DNA of 64,000 nt from Prevotellaceae bacterium UBA4332 (GTDB lineage Bacteria; Bacteroidota; Bacteroidia; Bacteroidales; Bacteroidaceae), in the NCBI GenBank assembly GCA_002394365.1, contig DGTQ01000011.1:13354-77353 (forward strand), given 5' to 3'. This document shows, piece after piece, positions 38,274-47,850 of the stretch (position 1 is its first letter; every line of letters starts with the position of its first letter). The notes beneath the pieces are model-generated. The model was given only the letters and a program-made list of their open reading frames with translations, was not told the origin of the DNA and ran no database searches. The position numbers and the translations under genes were made by a program.

Positions 38274-39686
38274 TTATTCCTTGAGTGAGAGTACCTGCTT
38301 AGCTACAGGGTTTTCTGGGTCGAGTTCTGCAAGTTTCTCTGCGTAAGGCATGGCTGCATTGATGTCGCCCTTTACGTTGCCGAAGTAAGAGATGTTGTAG
38401 AGGTAAGCCTCCTTCAAGCGTGCTATGTTGCAGTTTGGTGTAGCGATGAGCTTGTCGTAGAATGGCTTTGCAAGACCCTTGCCACCATCCATAGCGTTGG
38501 CAACCTGTGCACGCTTGTAGATAGCGAACTCGGCAGCGTCTGGGTTCTCAGCGAGCTTGGCGAAGATATTGTCTGCCTTCATGAGTGCCTCTGATTTCTT
38601 GGCTGGGTTCTGATGAGCGTAGTACATATACTGCTGGCCGAGGCCTGCGATGTCTGTTGCTGATGCCTTGTCGCCGCACTCTGCGAGATACTTCTCATAG
38701 GCAGGGATAGCGTTAGCATAGTCTTCCTTGTCTGAATAGGTCTGGGCAATCTGCTTGAGAGCGAAGAGCTGGTCAGCCTTTGGCATGTTAGGGTCGTTGG
38801 CGAGCTTGTTGAGCTCGAAGAGTGCCTCGTCGTACTTGCCTGCACCACGGAGGGCGTTAATCTTACGACCGTAGTCGTCGGCGCTAATCTTAACAGAGTC
38901 TGACTCATAGAAGAGCTTGTCGGCATTGGCGAGTGCCTTGTCCCAGTTCTTGAGGTCGGTATTGCCCCAGAAAGCGAGACGGTTGAGGGTGGCACTGCGA
39001 GGTGCTACTGTCTGACCGTATTCTGCTACCTCGACTGCCTTCTGCACGTTCTGTGTGAGGTAGAGGTTGGTAGCATAGGCACCAATCTGATATGGCTGCA
39101 TGTCAGAGAGCTTTACCTTAGAGTAATACTCGATAGCCTTCTGTGGCTTGCCAGCGCTGTTGGCGATGTCGGCAGCAATGAGGTCAACTGGGTAGTCAGG
39201 ACGATTCTGACGGAGCTGCTCAATAGCCTGGAGTGCGCCGTTAGGGTCGCTCTTGCTGGTTGCGGTGGCATAGAGACGATAGCCGTCTGGGTTCATAGGG
39301 TCGGCATACATAGCCTGCTGGAACCATGTGACTGCCTCGCCTGCATTATTCTCAGCTGAAGCGATATTGCCGAGAACGATGTAGGTAACGCACTTATCCT
39401 GTGCTGTAGCCTTCTTCACATTCTCGCTTACGTAGGTGTAAGCCTTGTCAGCATAGACCTTAGCGTTGGCAGCATCTTCTACTGCGAGGTAAGCCTTGGC
39501 TATACCCACGAGTGCCTGTGGATTCTTTCTGTTGTCCTTAGCAAGGTCCTTGATAGCCTCTACATCTTTTGCCTGAATGAGAGCTGTTGCCTGCTTCTGT
39601 GCTTCGTCAGCTGATAGTTCTTGTGCCATAGCTGGAGCAGCGATAACTGTCATCAGTGCTCCAATAAGGAGGTTCTTTAATTTCAT
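38274..39686 (-). CDS. Periplasmic TPR protein
   Basis: 470 residues. Signal peptide (1-21, AMA-Q), then about ten helical repeats of the tetratricopeptide kind, for example AGEAVTWFQQAMYADPMNPDGYRLYA and YANAIPAYEKYLAECGD. No enzyme domain. It lies at the end of the exbB-exbD-exbD-tonB-PstS-like cluster, an arrangement that recurs in Bacteroidales, so it is likely part of the TonB-linked envelope machinery, perhaps a scaffold. Strong codon bias suggests good expression. Confidence 0.85.
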   Translation of the reverse strand: MKLKNLLIGALMTVIAAPAMAQELSADEAQKQATALIQAKDVEAIKDLAKDNRKNPQALVGIAKAYLAVEDAANAKVYADKAYTYVSENVKKATAQDKCVTYIVLGNIASAENNAGEAVTWFQQAMYADPMNPDGYRLYATATSKSDPNGALQAIEQLRQNRPDYPVDLIAADIANSAGKPQKAIEYYSKVKLSDMQPYQIGAYATNLYLTQNVQKAVEVAEYGQTVAPRSATLNRLAFWGNTDLKNWDKALANADKLFYESDSVKISADDYGRKINALRGAGKYDEALFELNKLANDPNMPKADQLFALKQIAQTYSDKEDYANAIPAYEKYLAECGDKASATDIAGLGQQYMYYAHQNPAKKSEALMKADNIFAKLAENPDAAEFAIYKRAQVANAMDGGKGLAKPFYDKLIATPNCNIARLKEAYLYNISYFGNVKGDINAAMPYAEKLAELDPENPVAKQVLSLKE

Positions 39687-39871
39687 TGTCTTTCTTTTTG
39701 TTATTTGGTTATTTTCTGTTTTTTTTGTCGCTAAATCGATATGCCGATATGTCGTTAAATCGATTTTTTTGTGATTGCAAAATTAAGCAACGGCTGCCTT
39801 ATGCAAGGGGTGAAACCCCTATTCCTTGGGGGAAGATTCCCTATCTTTAATTTCTCTCACTCCTCTCTTAA

Positions 39872-40846
39872 CTACTTCGTCTGCACCTTGCGCCATTGCA
39901 GGTCTCCACGATAAGGGAGAAGGGCGGACTTGAGCACTATCTTCTGTCCGATAGGCGACTGGAGGAAGTTGGCAAAGCCTACTGGCAAGCCGTGATAGGG
40001 ATCGACGAGCAGGGCATAGACGGTGCGGGCAAAGGGATAGCGACCGTCGAGCAGATAGAGCTGATAGGGCTTCCACGAGTTCATCTCGCCTGCCTTGGCG
40101 CCTGGCACAGAGCACACGTTCATTACCTGAATGTTCTTCTTGAAGGTTACATTGGTGGTGTCGCGCTTGTCGTTGAGCCAGTTGCTGCCTATGATGCCGA
40201 TGGCATTCTTGGTTTTCTCTACGTAGTTGATAACCTCGGCGCTGGTCTTGACGGCTGTGATGTTGGGACTGTTGATGGGTGTGCCGTCAAGTATGGAGTC
40301 AACTGCCCAGTGGACGGCTGCAGACTTGTTGTTGTCGAAGACAACGTCTATATCACCGAGCTTGGAGCCTTCGTTGACCTGATTCCATTTTGTTACCTTT
40401 CCGAGAAGTATCTTCTTGATGTCGTCAACGTGTATGCAGGAATCCACGTTCTCCTTATTTATAATGAAGGCGAGGCCGTCATAGCCGATGGGGAAATAAC
40501 GCGGCTGGAGCCCGTTGGTCTTGAAATAATTGAGCTCTTTCTCGCTGAAGTTGCGTGCTGTGATGACGAGGTGTACCTCTTGTTTCATGAGGGCATTCAT
40601 CTCGTCGAGCTCATTGGTATAGACAGGTGTTATCTCTGCATTGGGATAGGTGGCATGGAACACCTGCAACTCCTCGTTGATGATGGGACTGAAACTTTCG
40701 TCGCTCATTATTGTTGCCTTGCCTGAGGCATAGGTGTCAGTCCTGGCGTCCTTGTTCTTCTTTCCGCATGATATGATGCCCATGCTGATGACCAATAACG
40801 CTAAGATGCTGGATAGGATTATGTTGCGCATATTTTGTAGTTTCAT
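39872..40846 (-). CDS. PstS-like substrate-binding lipoprotein
   Basis: 324 residues with a lipoprotein signal (MGIISC). The mature part resembles phosphate ABC transporter binding proteins: IMSDESFSPIINEELQVFHATYP, LGKVTKWNQVNEGS, VKTSAEVINYVEKTKNAIGIIGSNWL. There is no Pst transporter nearby. In Bacteroidales this gene regularly follows tonB, and the protein may feed or sense for TonB-dependent uptake rather than an ABC pump. A second ATG five codons in (MRNIIL) is an alternative start. Confidence 0.82.
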   Translation of the reverse strand: MKLQNMRNIILSSILALLVISMGIISCGKKNKDARTDTYASGKATIMSDESFSPIINEELQVFHATYPNAEITPVYTNELDEMNALMKQEVHLVITARNFSEKELNYFKTNGLQPRYFPIGYDGLAFIINKENVDSCIHVDDIKKILLGKVTKWNQVNEGSKLGDIDVVFDNNKSAAVHWAVDSILDGTPINSPNITAVKTSAEVINYVEKTKNAIGIIGSNWLNDKRDTTNVTFKKNIQVMNVCSVPGAKAGEMNSWKPYQLYLLDGRYPFARTVYALLVDPYHGLPVGFANFLQSPIGQKIVLKSALLPYRGDLQWRKVQTK

Positions 40847-40882
40847 TCCTTTGGGGGGAGTATGGTTAATGGTTTTCCTTTG

Positions 40883-40975
40883 TCAACTTCGAAAGTTGAA
40901 AGGGGTGGATACTGCTTTGTCAACTTCGAAAGAGTCGAGAAGAATGTGTGATACTTCGTTAACTTCGAGAGTTGA
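40883..40975. repeat. Three spaced CAACTTCGAAAGTTG-type palindromes
   Basis: At 40883-40899 (perfect), 40920-40936 (second arm decayed) and 40959-40975 (one G-T pair), 37 and 39 bases apart, in the 333-base gap between tonB and the PstS-like gene. They could be operators or copies of a small palindromic repeat; each is followed by similar AGAGGG(G/A)TGGATA-like sequence. Confidence 0.65.
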
Positions 40976-41010
40976 GAGGGATAGACAGTGAATTGTTCTC
41001 TCGGAAGAAA

Positions 41011-41067
41011 AAAGTGAAGAGCAGGGGCTAAACCCCGTGGGGAGTTTTTCTACCTACTCTTCACTTT
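41011..41067 (-). terminator. Hairpin after tonB
   Basis: AAAGTGAAGAG (41011-41021) pairs with CTCTTCACTTT (41057-41067), 11 bp, around a second small GGGG/CCCC hairpin. It may end part of the tonB transcripts, leaving lower expression of the downstream PstS-like and TPR genes. Confidence 0.65.
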
Positions 41068-41179
41068 GATATTCTTTTCTCTGGATACTTTGCAACACTG
41101 ACCATTCTAGGAGACCTTAGGCTTTCCTAGGATTCTCTAAGATTTTCCAGCGATGCCAGGTATTCCAGAATCTTTTAGC

Positions 41180-42010
41180 TTACTGGAGCTTGAAGGTTAC
41201 AGGCAGTGTGAACTTCACACGGCATGCAGAGCCATTCTGCTTACCAGGAATCCAACGTGGCATTGAGTTGATGACGCGAACTGCCTCCTTGTCGAGTGAT
41301 GGGTCAACTGAACGCGCTACGCGAGTGTCAGTGATAGAGCCATCACGCTCCACGATGAAGGTACAGATTACACGTCCCTGAATGCCGTTCTCTTCAGCTA
41401 CAACAGGGTACTTGATGTGAGAAGAGAGGTACTGCATGAGAGCACCCATACCGCCAGGGAAAGAAGGCATCTGTTCTACAACGTCGAATACCTTTGTCTC
41501 TTCCTCCTTTGGCTTCTCAGCTTCCTGTACGATGATTTCCTTAGCCTTGAGCACCTCAGCACCCTCGTCGTTACCCTTTACGTCGAAAGAACCGATGGCG
41601 GTCTTTGTCTGCAAGAGCTCCTCCTGTGACTTAAGCTCGTCCTCTGGGCGTACCTCAGAGTCCTTCTTAATAACAGGTGGGGTGAATGCGATAGAAGACT
41701 TCACACGCTCTACAACCTGTGCCTTCTCTACCTTTGGTGCTTCAGCCTTACGCTCAACCTTGGCTTCCTTCTTCTGCTCGAGGAGTGATGCCTCCATCTC
41801 AGCCTCGAAACGAGCCTTCTGAGCCTCTTGGTAACTATTGTAAGCTGACAATCCTATGTATGCCAACGCAGCAACGGCAGCAACGAACACCATAGCCCAG
41901 ATGTTACGCTTGCTGGTTCCTTTACGCAACTGGTAAGCACCATAGGCCTGATTGCGACCCTCGAACACGAGGTCGGTCCAATCATTTGAAATAAGATCTA
42001 TCTTAGACAT
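41180..42010 (-). CDS. tonB: TonB energy-transducing protein
   Basis: 276 residues. A short cytoplasmic N-terminus (LVFEGRNQAYGAYQLRK, conserved in Bacteroidetes TonB), one membrane helix at about 35-55, a charged Lys/Glu/Pro-rich periplasmic linker, and a C-terminal TonB domain (SHIKYPVVAEENGIQGRVICTFIVERDGSITDTRV, ending VKFTLPVTFKLQ). It transfers proton motive force from ExbB/ExbD to SusC-like outer-membrane receptors. It is the fourth gene of the exbB-exbD-exbD-tonB operon, 53 bases after the second exbD. Confidence 0.95.
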   Translation of the reverse strand: MSKIDLISNDWTDLVFEGRNQAYGAYQLRKGTSKRNIWAMVFVAAVAALAYIGLSAYNSYQEAQKARFEAEMEASLLEQKKEAKVERKAEAPKVEKAQVVERVKSSIAFTPPVIKKDSEVRPEDELKSQEELLQTKTAIGSFDVKGNDEGAEVLKAKEIIVQEAEKPKEEETKVFDVVEQMPSFPGGMGALMQYLSSHIKYPVVAEENGIQGRVICTFIVERDGSITDTRVARSVDPSLDKEAVRVINSMPRWIPGKQNGSACRVKFTLPVTFKLQ

Positions 42011-42063
42011 AGTTCTGTTTCTTGTTTATGGTTTAACATTTTTGTCAGTGACACATTTTAAAC

Positions 42064-42708
42064 TTACTGCACGTTAGCAGCCTTCAGGAGGCGCTCGTCG
42101 TCAGGGTTAATCTGGTCAATGACATACTTACCGATAGCGCAAATCTGCATTTCGTCAAGAGCGTCAACGAGGTTCTTGTAGGAAGCCTTGTCGGTAGCCT
42201 TGATGATAATTGTCAGAGTAGGTATCTTGCCACCTTCGAGCTCACCATTCTTAATCTTGTTAAGGCGCTGGTTATAGACTGAGTCAGGCATTGACTTGTC
42301 TTTTGCACGCTCTGCATCGAGGACAGCCTTGGCAGCCTTGATGTTCTTAACAGGGGTGTAACCCTCCTCTGTCTTGTGGTTGATGAGCACTGAACGTACT
42401 CCGTCGGCTCCCCATGTTGTCTTCTGCAGACAAGCAGGATTGTCGTACTGAGGAATACCATCTACGTGGTAGATAGCGTCATTACCTGCAAGGTAGAGAG
42501 TAATGGTGTGTGATGCCTTAGCGGCAGACTTGTCTGCATCAGATACGTTCTTATCGTTACTTGGCATCGTCAGCTGCATAGACTGAGGCTTGCTCAGAGA
42601 GGTACACAGCATGAAGAAGGTAATAAGCAACATCATCATATCTACCATCGGAGTAAAGTCCACACGAGTCTGGGCTTTCTTCTGGCGGCTTTTCTTTTTC
42701 TGTGCCAT
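42064..42708 (-). CDS. exbD: ExbD/TolR-family protein, second copy
   Basis: 214 residues. RVDFTPMVDMMMLLITFFMLCTSL is the single membrane helix with the conserved Asp needed for proton movement. The periplasmic domain follows and carries an insertion of about 60 residues relative to short ExbD. It is four bases after the first exbD copy. Two different ExbD subunits in one operon are usual for Bacteroidetes and suggest a mixed ExbD dimer inside the ExbB ring. Confidence 0.92.
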   Translation of the reverse strand: MAQKKKSRQKKAQTRVDFTPMVDMMMLLITFFMLCTSLSKPQSMQLTMPSNDKNVSDADKSAAKASHTITLYLAGNDAIYHVDGIPQYDNPACLQKTTWGADGVRSVLINHKTEEGYTPVKNIKAAKAVLDAERAKDKSMPDSVYNQRLNKIKNGELEGGKIPTLTIIIKATDKASYKNLVDALDEMQICAIGKYVIDQINPDDERLLKAANVQ

Positions 42709-42712
42709 ATTA

Positions 42713-43330
42713 TTATTCCTCCTTCTTTAAGTTGGTGATTAGATAGTAACGGTTTTCGCTCATATCCTGCATCTCGGACATCATCTTCTTGATAACCTTG
42801 TAAGGTGTGTCGGCATCAGCCTTGATGGCAATCTTCATGTCGCTGCCGAATGAAGAGTTGCGCGCTGCGTCAATCCAAAGCTGGAATTCGCTCATACCTC
42901 CATCGATAGAGTCGGTAGGGATACCGAGGTTCTTCTGTGCTTCGTTGATTTCAGAAGACTCATGTCTGAGAACATCAGACATTTTAGCTACTGGTGCACC
43001 GAAAGATGCAAGTGCGATAAAGTTCTTCTCCTGGAGTGGAGAGAGGTTGAGTGATGTCACTGTACCCTTGAAATTATCGAGCATCTCGCGCATGTAACCA
43101 GGCTTATCAAGACCGATGAATATTCTGCCCTCCTTATCGCAAAGGATCTGCAGGACCTCGGTCTCTGGAACTTTGATCTCTGACACTGAACCAGGCGTGT
43201 TGACCTTTACTGCCTCATTCTTCACGAACGTAGATGTCAGCATGAAGAAGGTAAGCAGAAGGACCATAACGTCTGACATAGGTGTCATGTCAATCCAGAC
43301 GTCGGCTTTCTTAATTTTTACTTTACCCAT
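42713..43330 (-). CDS. exbD: ExbD/TolR-family protein, first copy
   Basis: 205 residues. WIDMTPMSDVMVLLLTFFMLTSTF is the membrane helix with the conserved Asp. The periplasmic part includes a conserved C-terminal ADADTPYKVIKKMMSEMQ. It is the second gene of the operon, 34 bases after exbB. It pairs with the other ExbD and with ExbB to form the motor that energises TonB. Confidence 0.92.
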   Translation of the reverse strand: MGKVKIKKADVWIDMTPMSDVMVLLLTFFMLTSTFVKNEAVKVNTPGSVSEIKVPETEVLQILCDKEGRIFIGLDKPGYMREMLDNFKGTVTSLNLSPLQEKNFIALASFGAPVAKMSDVLRHESSEINEAQKNLGIPTDSIDGGMSEFQLWIDAARNSSFGSDMKIAIKADADTPYKVIKKMMSEMQDMSENRYYLITNLKKEE

Positions 43331-43364
43331 AGTGATAAAAGTTTTAAAGGGTTAGTAAAAAAGA

Positions 43365-44198
43365 TTAAGCCTCTTCTGTGTGGTTAGCCTCGTATGTCTT
43401 AGAGATAGTGTAACCAACCTCGTCAAGAGCGTATGTGAGCTTGTCGATCTTGTTAGAGTAGAAGTTGTAAGCGATAACGGCTACCCATGAAGTCAAGATA
43501 CCAGAAGCTGTGTTTACGAGGGCCTCAGAAATACCGGTAGAGAGCTCGAGAGAGTCACCACCACCACCAGCTGCGAGGGCTGCGAATGACTTGATCATAC
43601 CTACAACGGTTCCGAACAGAGCGGTAAGAGTACCCAGTGTTACGAGAGTTGCGAGGATAGGCATGTTCATCTGCAGTGTAGGCATCTCAAGCTGTACTGC
43701 CTCTTCGTGAGCCTGCTGAATCTTAGAAACCTTCTGCTCCTTCTTCATACCAGAAGTAGCCTCCATCTCCTTGTAAGCCTTGAGAGAAGCGGTAACAACG
43801 TTACCAACAACACCCTGCTGCTTGTCGCAAAGCTGCTGAGCCTTGTCGATGTCGCCAGTAGCGAGAGCTGCCTTTACGTCAGCAACGAACTTAGCGAGCT
43901 TGCCCTTACCGTTAGCAGTACCGAGAGCGAGAGAACGCTCTACAGAGAGTGCGATAGCGGTGAAGAGAAGAGTGATGATGACAGGAACGACGATACCACC
44001 CTTGTAGATTGTACCGAGAAGGTTACCTGGAAGAGGTGCGTTAGCGTTGTCACCACCCTGGAAGTTTGATGGGTTACCGAGCACGAACTGATAGAAGCAT
44101 ACACCTGCGATGAAGCAGAGTACGATAATCCAAATCGCATTACGAACACCCTGGAAGCCCTGCTTCTTAGCAGGAGCTGCTTTCTGTGAATTTGCCAT
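43365..44198 (-). CDS. exbB: ExbB/TolQ-family proton channel protein
   Basis: 277 residues with three membrane segments: about 20-40, 70-90 and the pair around 195-245, where LATLVTLGTLTALFGTVVGMIKSF is the MotA/TolQ/ExbB signature. A Gly/Asn-rich periplasmic loop follows the first helix, as in Bacteroidetes homologs. First gene of the exbB-exbD-exbD-tonB operon. A -7 element (minus-strand TAACTTTG, 44344-44351) gives a leader of about 140 bases. Confidence 0.93.
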   Translation of the reverse strand: MANSQKAAPAKKQGFQGVRNAIWIIVLCFIAGVCFYQFVLGNPSNFQGGDNANAPLPGNLLGTIYKGGIVVPVIITLLFTAIALSVERSLALGTANGKGKLAKFVADVKAALATGDIDKAQQLCDKQQGVVGNVVTASLKAYKEMEATSGMKKEQKVSKIQQAHEEAVQLEMPTLQMNMPILATLVTLGTLTALFGTVVGMIKSFAALAAGGGGDSLELSTGISEALVNTASGILTSWVAVIAYNFYSNKIDKLTYALDEVGYTISKTYEANHTEEA

Positions 44199-44343
44199 AA
44201 TTGTTTTTAGTTAGATTAAATTATAAATAAGAAATAAGTTAAAAATGATTGCTTTTTGGTATGTAAAAAATATTGATTTTTGCCGTATAGTATTTTCTTT
44301 TATAAGGTACGCACGAAGAGGAACTATATTGTTCTTTCACGGG

Positions 44344-44351
44344 CAAAGTTA
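44344..44351 (-). promoter_or_regulatory. -7 element of the TonB operon
   Basis: TAACTTTG on the minus strand with no TTTG at the expected distance. The 44199-44422 gap holds no gene. Confidence 0.5.
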
Positions 44352-44422
44352 GCAAATAATGCGGACTTTCCACGCTGTTTAAGGACTTTTAACTCTTTTT
44401 TTGCGCAAGTTTTGTTATATGG

Positions 44423-45616
44423 TTACTTGAGTTTTGCACAACATTCCTTTATGCGGCGCATTGCTTCGCGGATATTGTCGTCGCTGGTAGCGTAGCTCAT
44501 ACGGAAACATTCTGGGTCGCCGAAAGCGTCACCTCCAACGGTTGCAACATGTCCTACTTCAAGTAAATACATAGCAAAGTCGTTGGTATCTTTTATCACA
44601 CGCTCGCCATCTGTCTTGCCAAGGTAGCTCTTGCACTTAGGGAACACATAGAAGGCTCCGTCAGGGATGTTTACCTCGAGTCCTGGTATTTCCTTGACAA
44701 GGCTTACGATGAGGTCACGACGACGCTCGAATGCCTTACGCATCTCCTCTACACAATCCTGTGAAGCCATGTAAGCGGCTACGGCAGCTTTCTGACTTAC
44801 AGAACATGGTCCTGAGGTATATTGTCCCTGCAGTTTGTTACATCCCTTGACTATCCACTCTGGTGCTGCCATATAGCCTATACGCCAACCTGTCATAGCG
44901 TAAGCCTTGCTGACACCATTGATGATGATAGCACGCTCTTTCATGCCAGGGAACTGTGCGATAGACTCATGCTTGCCCACGTAGTTGATGTGCTCGTAAA
45001 TCTCGTCTGCAAGTACGTAGAGGTCTTCGTGCTTGAGTATAACTTCTGACAGAGCCTTCAACTCCTCCTTGCTATATACAGAGCCTGTAGGATTTGAGGG
45101 CGAGCAGAGAATAAGCATGCGAGTCTTGGGAGTGATAGCTGCCTCAAGCTGCTCTGGAGTTATCTTGAAGTTCTGGTCGTAACGCGCTGGAATATGCACA
45201 GGCTTACCACCAGCAAGGAGCACCATCTGAGGATAAGATACCCAGTAGGGGGCTGGCACGATAACCTCGTCGCCGTCGTCAACAAGAGCCATCACAGCAT
45301 TGCAGACTGCCTGCTTGGCACCGTTGCTGACGAGTATCTCTGATGGTTTGTAATCCAATCCGTTTTCCTTCTTGAGTTTTGCCACTACTGCATCGCGCAG
45401 GTCAGCATAGCCAGGAACGGGCGAATAGCGAGACCAGTTGTCGTCAATAGCCTGCTTTGCTGAAGCCTTGATGTGGTCGGGGGTATTAAAGTCTGGCTCG
45501 CCCACACTGAGGTTTATCACGTCAATGCCTGCCGCCTTCATTTCGCCACTCTTCTGTGACATGGCGAGAGTAGCCGAAGGAGCAAGTCTGTTAAGTCTGC
45601 TGGATAAATGTCCCAT
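44423..45616 (-). CDS. aspC: Aspartate aminotransferase-type PLP enzyme
   Basis: 397 residues of the class I/II aminotransferase fold. NLSVGEPDFNTPDHIK near the start, CSPSNPTGSVYS, YVLADEIYEHINYVG with the Asp/Tyr that hold the cofactor, INGVSKAYAMTGWRIGYMAAP with the PLP lysine, and the C-terminal FRMSYATSDD with the substrate-binding arginine. Probable reaction: aspartate plus 2-oxoglutarate to oxaloacetate plus glutamate. Stands alone between the TonB operon and the LptF/G gene. Confidence 0.93.
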   Translation of the reverse strand: MGHLSSRLNRLAPSATLAMSQKSGEMKAAGIDVINLSVGEPDFNTPDHIKASAKQAIDDNWSRYSPVPGYADLRDAVVAKLKKENGLDYKPSEILVSNGAKQAVCNAVMALVDDGDEVIVPAPYWVSYPQMVLLAGGKPVHIPARYDQNFKITPEQLEAAITPKTRMLILCSPSNPTGSVYSKEELKALSEVILKHEDLYVLADEIYEHINYVGKHESIAQFPGMKERAIIINGVSKAYAMTGWRIGYMAAPEWIVKGCNKLQGQYTSGPCSVSQKAAVAAYMASQDCVEEMRKAFERRRDLIVSLVKEIPGLEVNIPDGAFYVFPKCKSYLGKTDGERVIKDTNDFAMYLLEVGHVATVGGDAFGDPECFRMSYATSDDNIREAMRRIKECCAKLK

Positions 45617-45738
45617 ATTCTTTGGTTTGTTTAGTAGTTTGTCTTGTCAATCTGTGCAAAATTACTAAAAATATAGCAAAAACAAAAACTTTCGCTTTCT
45701 TTTTTCCCAATTTTACTTACAAAATGCTCACAAAAGCA

Positions 45739-47628
45739 TTAAGAAATGGCTCTTATGCGTTCTATCATGCGTTCATTTGTGCTTCGTATCTGCTTCATGT
45801 CGCGATACAGCCTCAGACGGAAACGCCACATTCTCACATAGAGCACAATGCCTATCGGGAAGATTATTGCGGAGGCTATGTTGAGCCACTTGCGGTCGAA
45901 AGGACGGGTGTGGGCTTTAACCGAAACTATAGGATATTCGTTAAGGTAAGCCAGCACATAGCGGTCGCGCGTGTTGCTCAAATCTTCTATTATGTCTTCC
46001 AGTTCTTCTGCCATGCGCTCTACCTCGTTATCAGGCACATACTTGAAGAAAACATTAATGGGATTAGGCAACCTGATAAGGTGGTGTACCTCGGAATAGT
46101 TGTATATCTGCTGGTTGAGGAGAGCAAGACGTTCTGCATCCTGTGCGTACTGGGGGTCGTTGATTATCACCTCCTTGGAAGAAACGCTACGCTTGAAGCG
46201 CAATCCGAACAGACGAATGAAGAAGTTTCGCCATGCGTCGATATTGAGCACCATAGAATCTTTGTTTGCCTTATAGGTGACAAAGACGGCAAGCGGTATG
46301 AGTACCGAAGGCGACAAGCCCTTGCCAAAAGCCACGGTCCATGAACCCTGACGTGCCATGCGGAAGCCTGTATTGTCGAGAATAAAGAACAGGATATAGA
46401 CCAGTACCGATATTATTATTGGCACACCAAGGCCTCCCTTACGTATTATAGCTCCGAGAGATGCTCCTATGAAGAAGAATACCACGACCGTGAGCGACAG
46501 TGTAAACTTGTTTACTCGCTCTATCATAAACTCCCTCTGCAGCTGGTGCATGTCCTGCGATATGAGTCCACGAAACTCTATGTCCATCTTCACCCTCTCT
46601 ATGTCTGTTGACGCCTGTTGCAGCACGTCTCTCTGTTTCTCTGCTGGCAAGCGCATGAAGAGAGTGTCAAGGTTTACTTCCTCACGTTCTCCCTTTGCCA
46701 TCAGTCGGAGGGAGTCGCGCTTGCTCATAGACGGAACAGGGAAAACATGTGCCCGCATGTTTGTTGCCAATTCGTGTCCCATGCTGTCGGTTATGTGTTG
46801 CATGGAGTCTATGCGGTGCGTCAGCTGAATAACCGAATTGGCATCTGCATTCTCTGCAGCGGCATCGTTGAGGTCTAAGCCATCATTGAAATTAAGTATG
46901 ATGACTTTCTCCACGAACGACTCCCTGCGGTAGGGTACCTCAGCCTGACCACCCGTCTCGCTTGAGCGCAGGTTTTCAAACCACTCTCCGCTATAGAGCG
47001 ACAATTTCAGGTGCTCTTTGTCGGCTGTTGACTGTAACCTGCCAGAATCGGCAAGAATTATGGCTGCATCGTCAAAAGAGCCCGTTATGCGATAAATCAT
47101 CACCCCATAGAGCATACCCGTCTCCATGTCTTTCTTCTGGACGTAGAGGTTGCAGTTGGGTATGCCGTTATAGAAGATTCCCTCTGGTATCTCCAGTTCG
47201 GGACTCTTCTGCCTCATGGCAAACATCAGCTGCCTCAGTTTGCTGCTTGCTGCAGGACCTATGTCGTTCTGAAAGATAAAGGAGATGCCTCCCACCAATA
47301 TGGAGAAGCATATCAGCGACCTCACGCACTTCATCAATGGTATGCCTGCCGCCTTGATAGCCGTCAGCTCCATGCTTTCGCCCAGATTGCCCATAGTGAT
47401 GAGCGAGGCAAGCAGTATGGCGAGGGGCAGAGCCTGCGGCACCAGCATCAGCGCCATATACCAGAAGAACTGTGCAAGCACCTCCATTGACAAGCCCTTG
47501 CCTATGAGGTCGTCGATGAAGCGCCATACAAACTGCATCATCAGTACGAACAGACAAATGCAGAACGCACCGATGAAGAGCAGCATGAACTGCCTCAACA
47601 TGAATATGTCAAGTTTCCTTGGTCGCAA
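45739..47628 (-). CDS. LptF/LptG-family lipopolysaccharide export permease
   Basis: 629 residues. Three N-terminal membrane helices, a long periplasmic beta-jellyroll region (about 100-330) and three further helices (about 360-440), as in YjgP/YjgQ proteins, followed by a Bacteroidetes-type C-terminal extension with a last membrane helix pair near 590-615. It works with LptB and its partner permease to pull LPS out of the inner membrane. The best start is TTG 47628; ATG 47601 is possible. It starts eight bases after the small basic gene, so cotranscription is likely. Confidence 0.88.
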   Translation of the reverse strand: MRPRKLDIFMLRQFMLLFIGAFCICLFVLMMQFVWRFIDDLIGKGLSMEVLAQFFWYMALMLVPQALPLAILLASLITMGNLGESMELTAIKAAGIPLMKCVRSLICFSILVGGISFIFQNDIGPAASSKLRQLMFAMRQKSPELEIPEGIFYNGIPNCNLYVQKKDMETGMLYGVMIYRITGSFDDAAIILADSGRLQSTADKEHLKLSLYSGEWFENLRSSETGGQAEVPYRRESFVEKVIILNFNDGLDLNDAAAENADANSVIQLTHRIDSMQHITDSMGHELATNMRAHVFPVPSMSKRDSLRLMAKGEREEVNLDTLFMRLPAEKQRDVLQQASTDIERVKMDIEFRGLISQDMHQLQREFMIERVNKFTLSLTVVVFFFIGASLGAIIRKGGLGVPIIISVLVYILFFILDNTGFRMARQGSWTVAFGKGLSPSVLIPLAVFVTYKANKDSMVLNIDAWRNFFIRLFGLRFKRSVSSKEVIINDPQYAQDAERLALLNQQIYNYSEVHHLIRLPNPINVFFKYVPDNEVERMAEELEDIIEDLSNTRDRYVLAYLNEYPIVSVKAHTRPFDRKWLNIASAIIFPIGIVLYVRMWRFRLRLYRDMKQIRSTNERMIERIRAIS

Positions 47629-47635
47629 GAGCGTG

Positions 47636-47821
47636 TTACTTGTGGCGGTTAGCCCTCTGTTTGCGATACTTAGCCTTTTGCAGGGCCGAACCAGAACCGT
47701 GAGCTCCCGTCACATACTTCTTCTTCTTTGCCTTGGTCTTAATCTTGTCGTCCTGCTTAGGCTTGTCGCCGCCTCTGCCAAAGTTAATACCATTCAATAA
47801 AATGTCATCAAAATCGCCCAT
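47636..47821 (-). CDS. Small basic protein between purH and the LptF/G gene
   Basis: 61 residues, lysine-rich (DKIKTKAKKKKYVTGAHGSGSALQKAKYRKQRANRHK). An acidic/Gly N-terminus precedes the basic tail. It has no membrane segment. The tight spacing (30 bases after the AICAR transformylase, 8 before the permease) supports a real gene. A nucleic-acid or ribosome contact could be guessed from charge only. Not a family I can name. Confidence 0.6.
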   Translation of the reverse strand: MGDFDDILLNGINFGRGGDKPKQDDKIKTKAKKKKYVTGAHGSGSALQKAKYRKQRANRHK

Positions 47822-47850
47822 TTTATTTCAATTCTCAACTTTCAGTTTTT

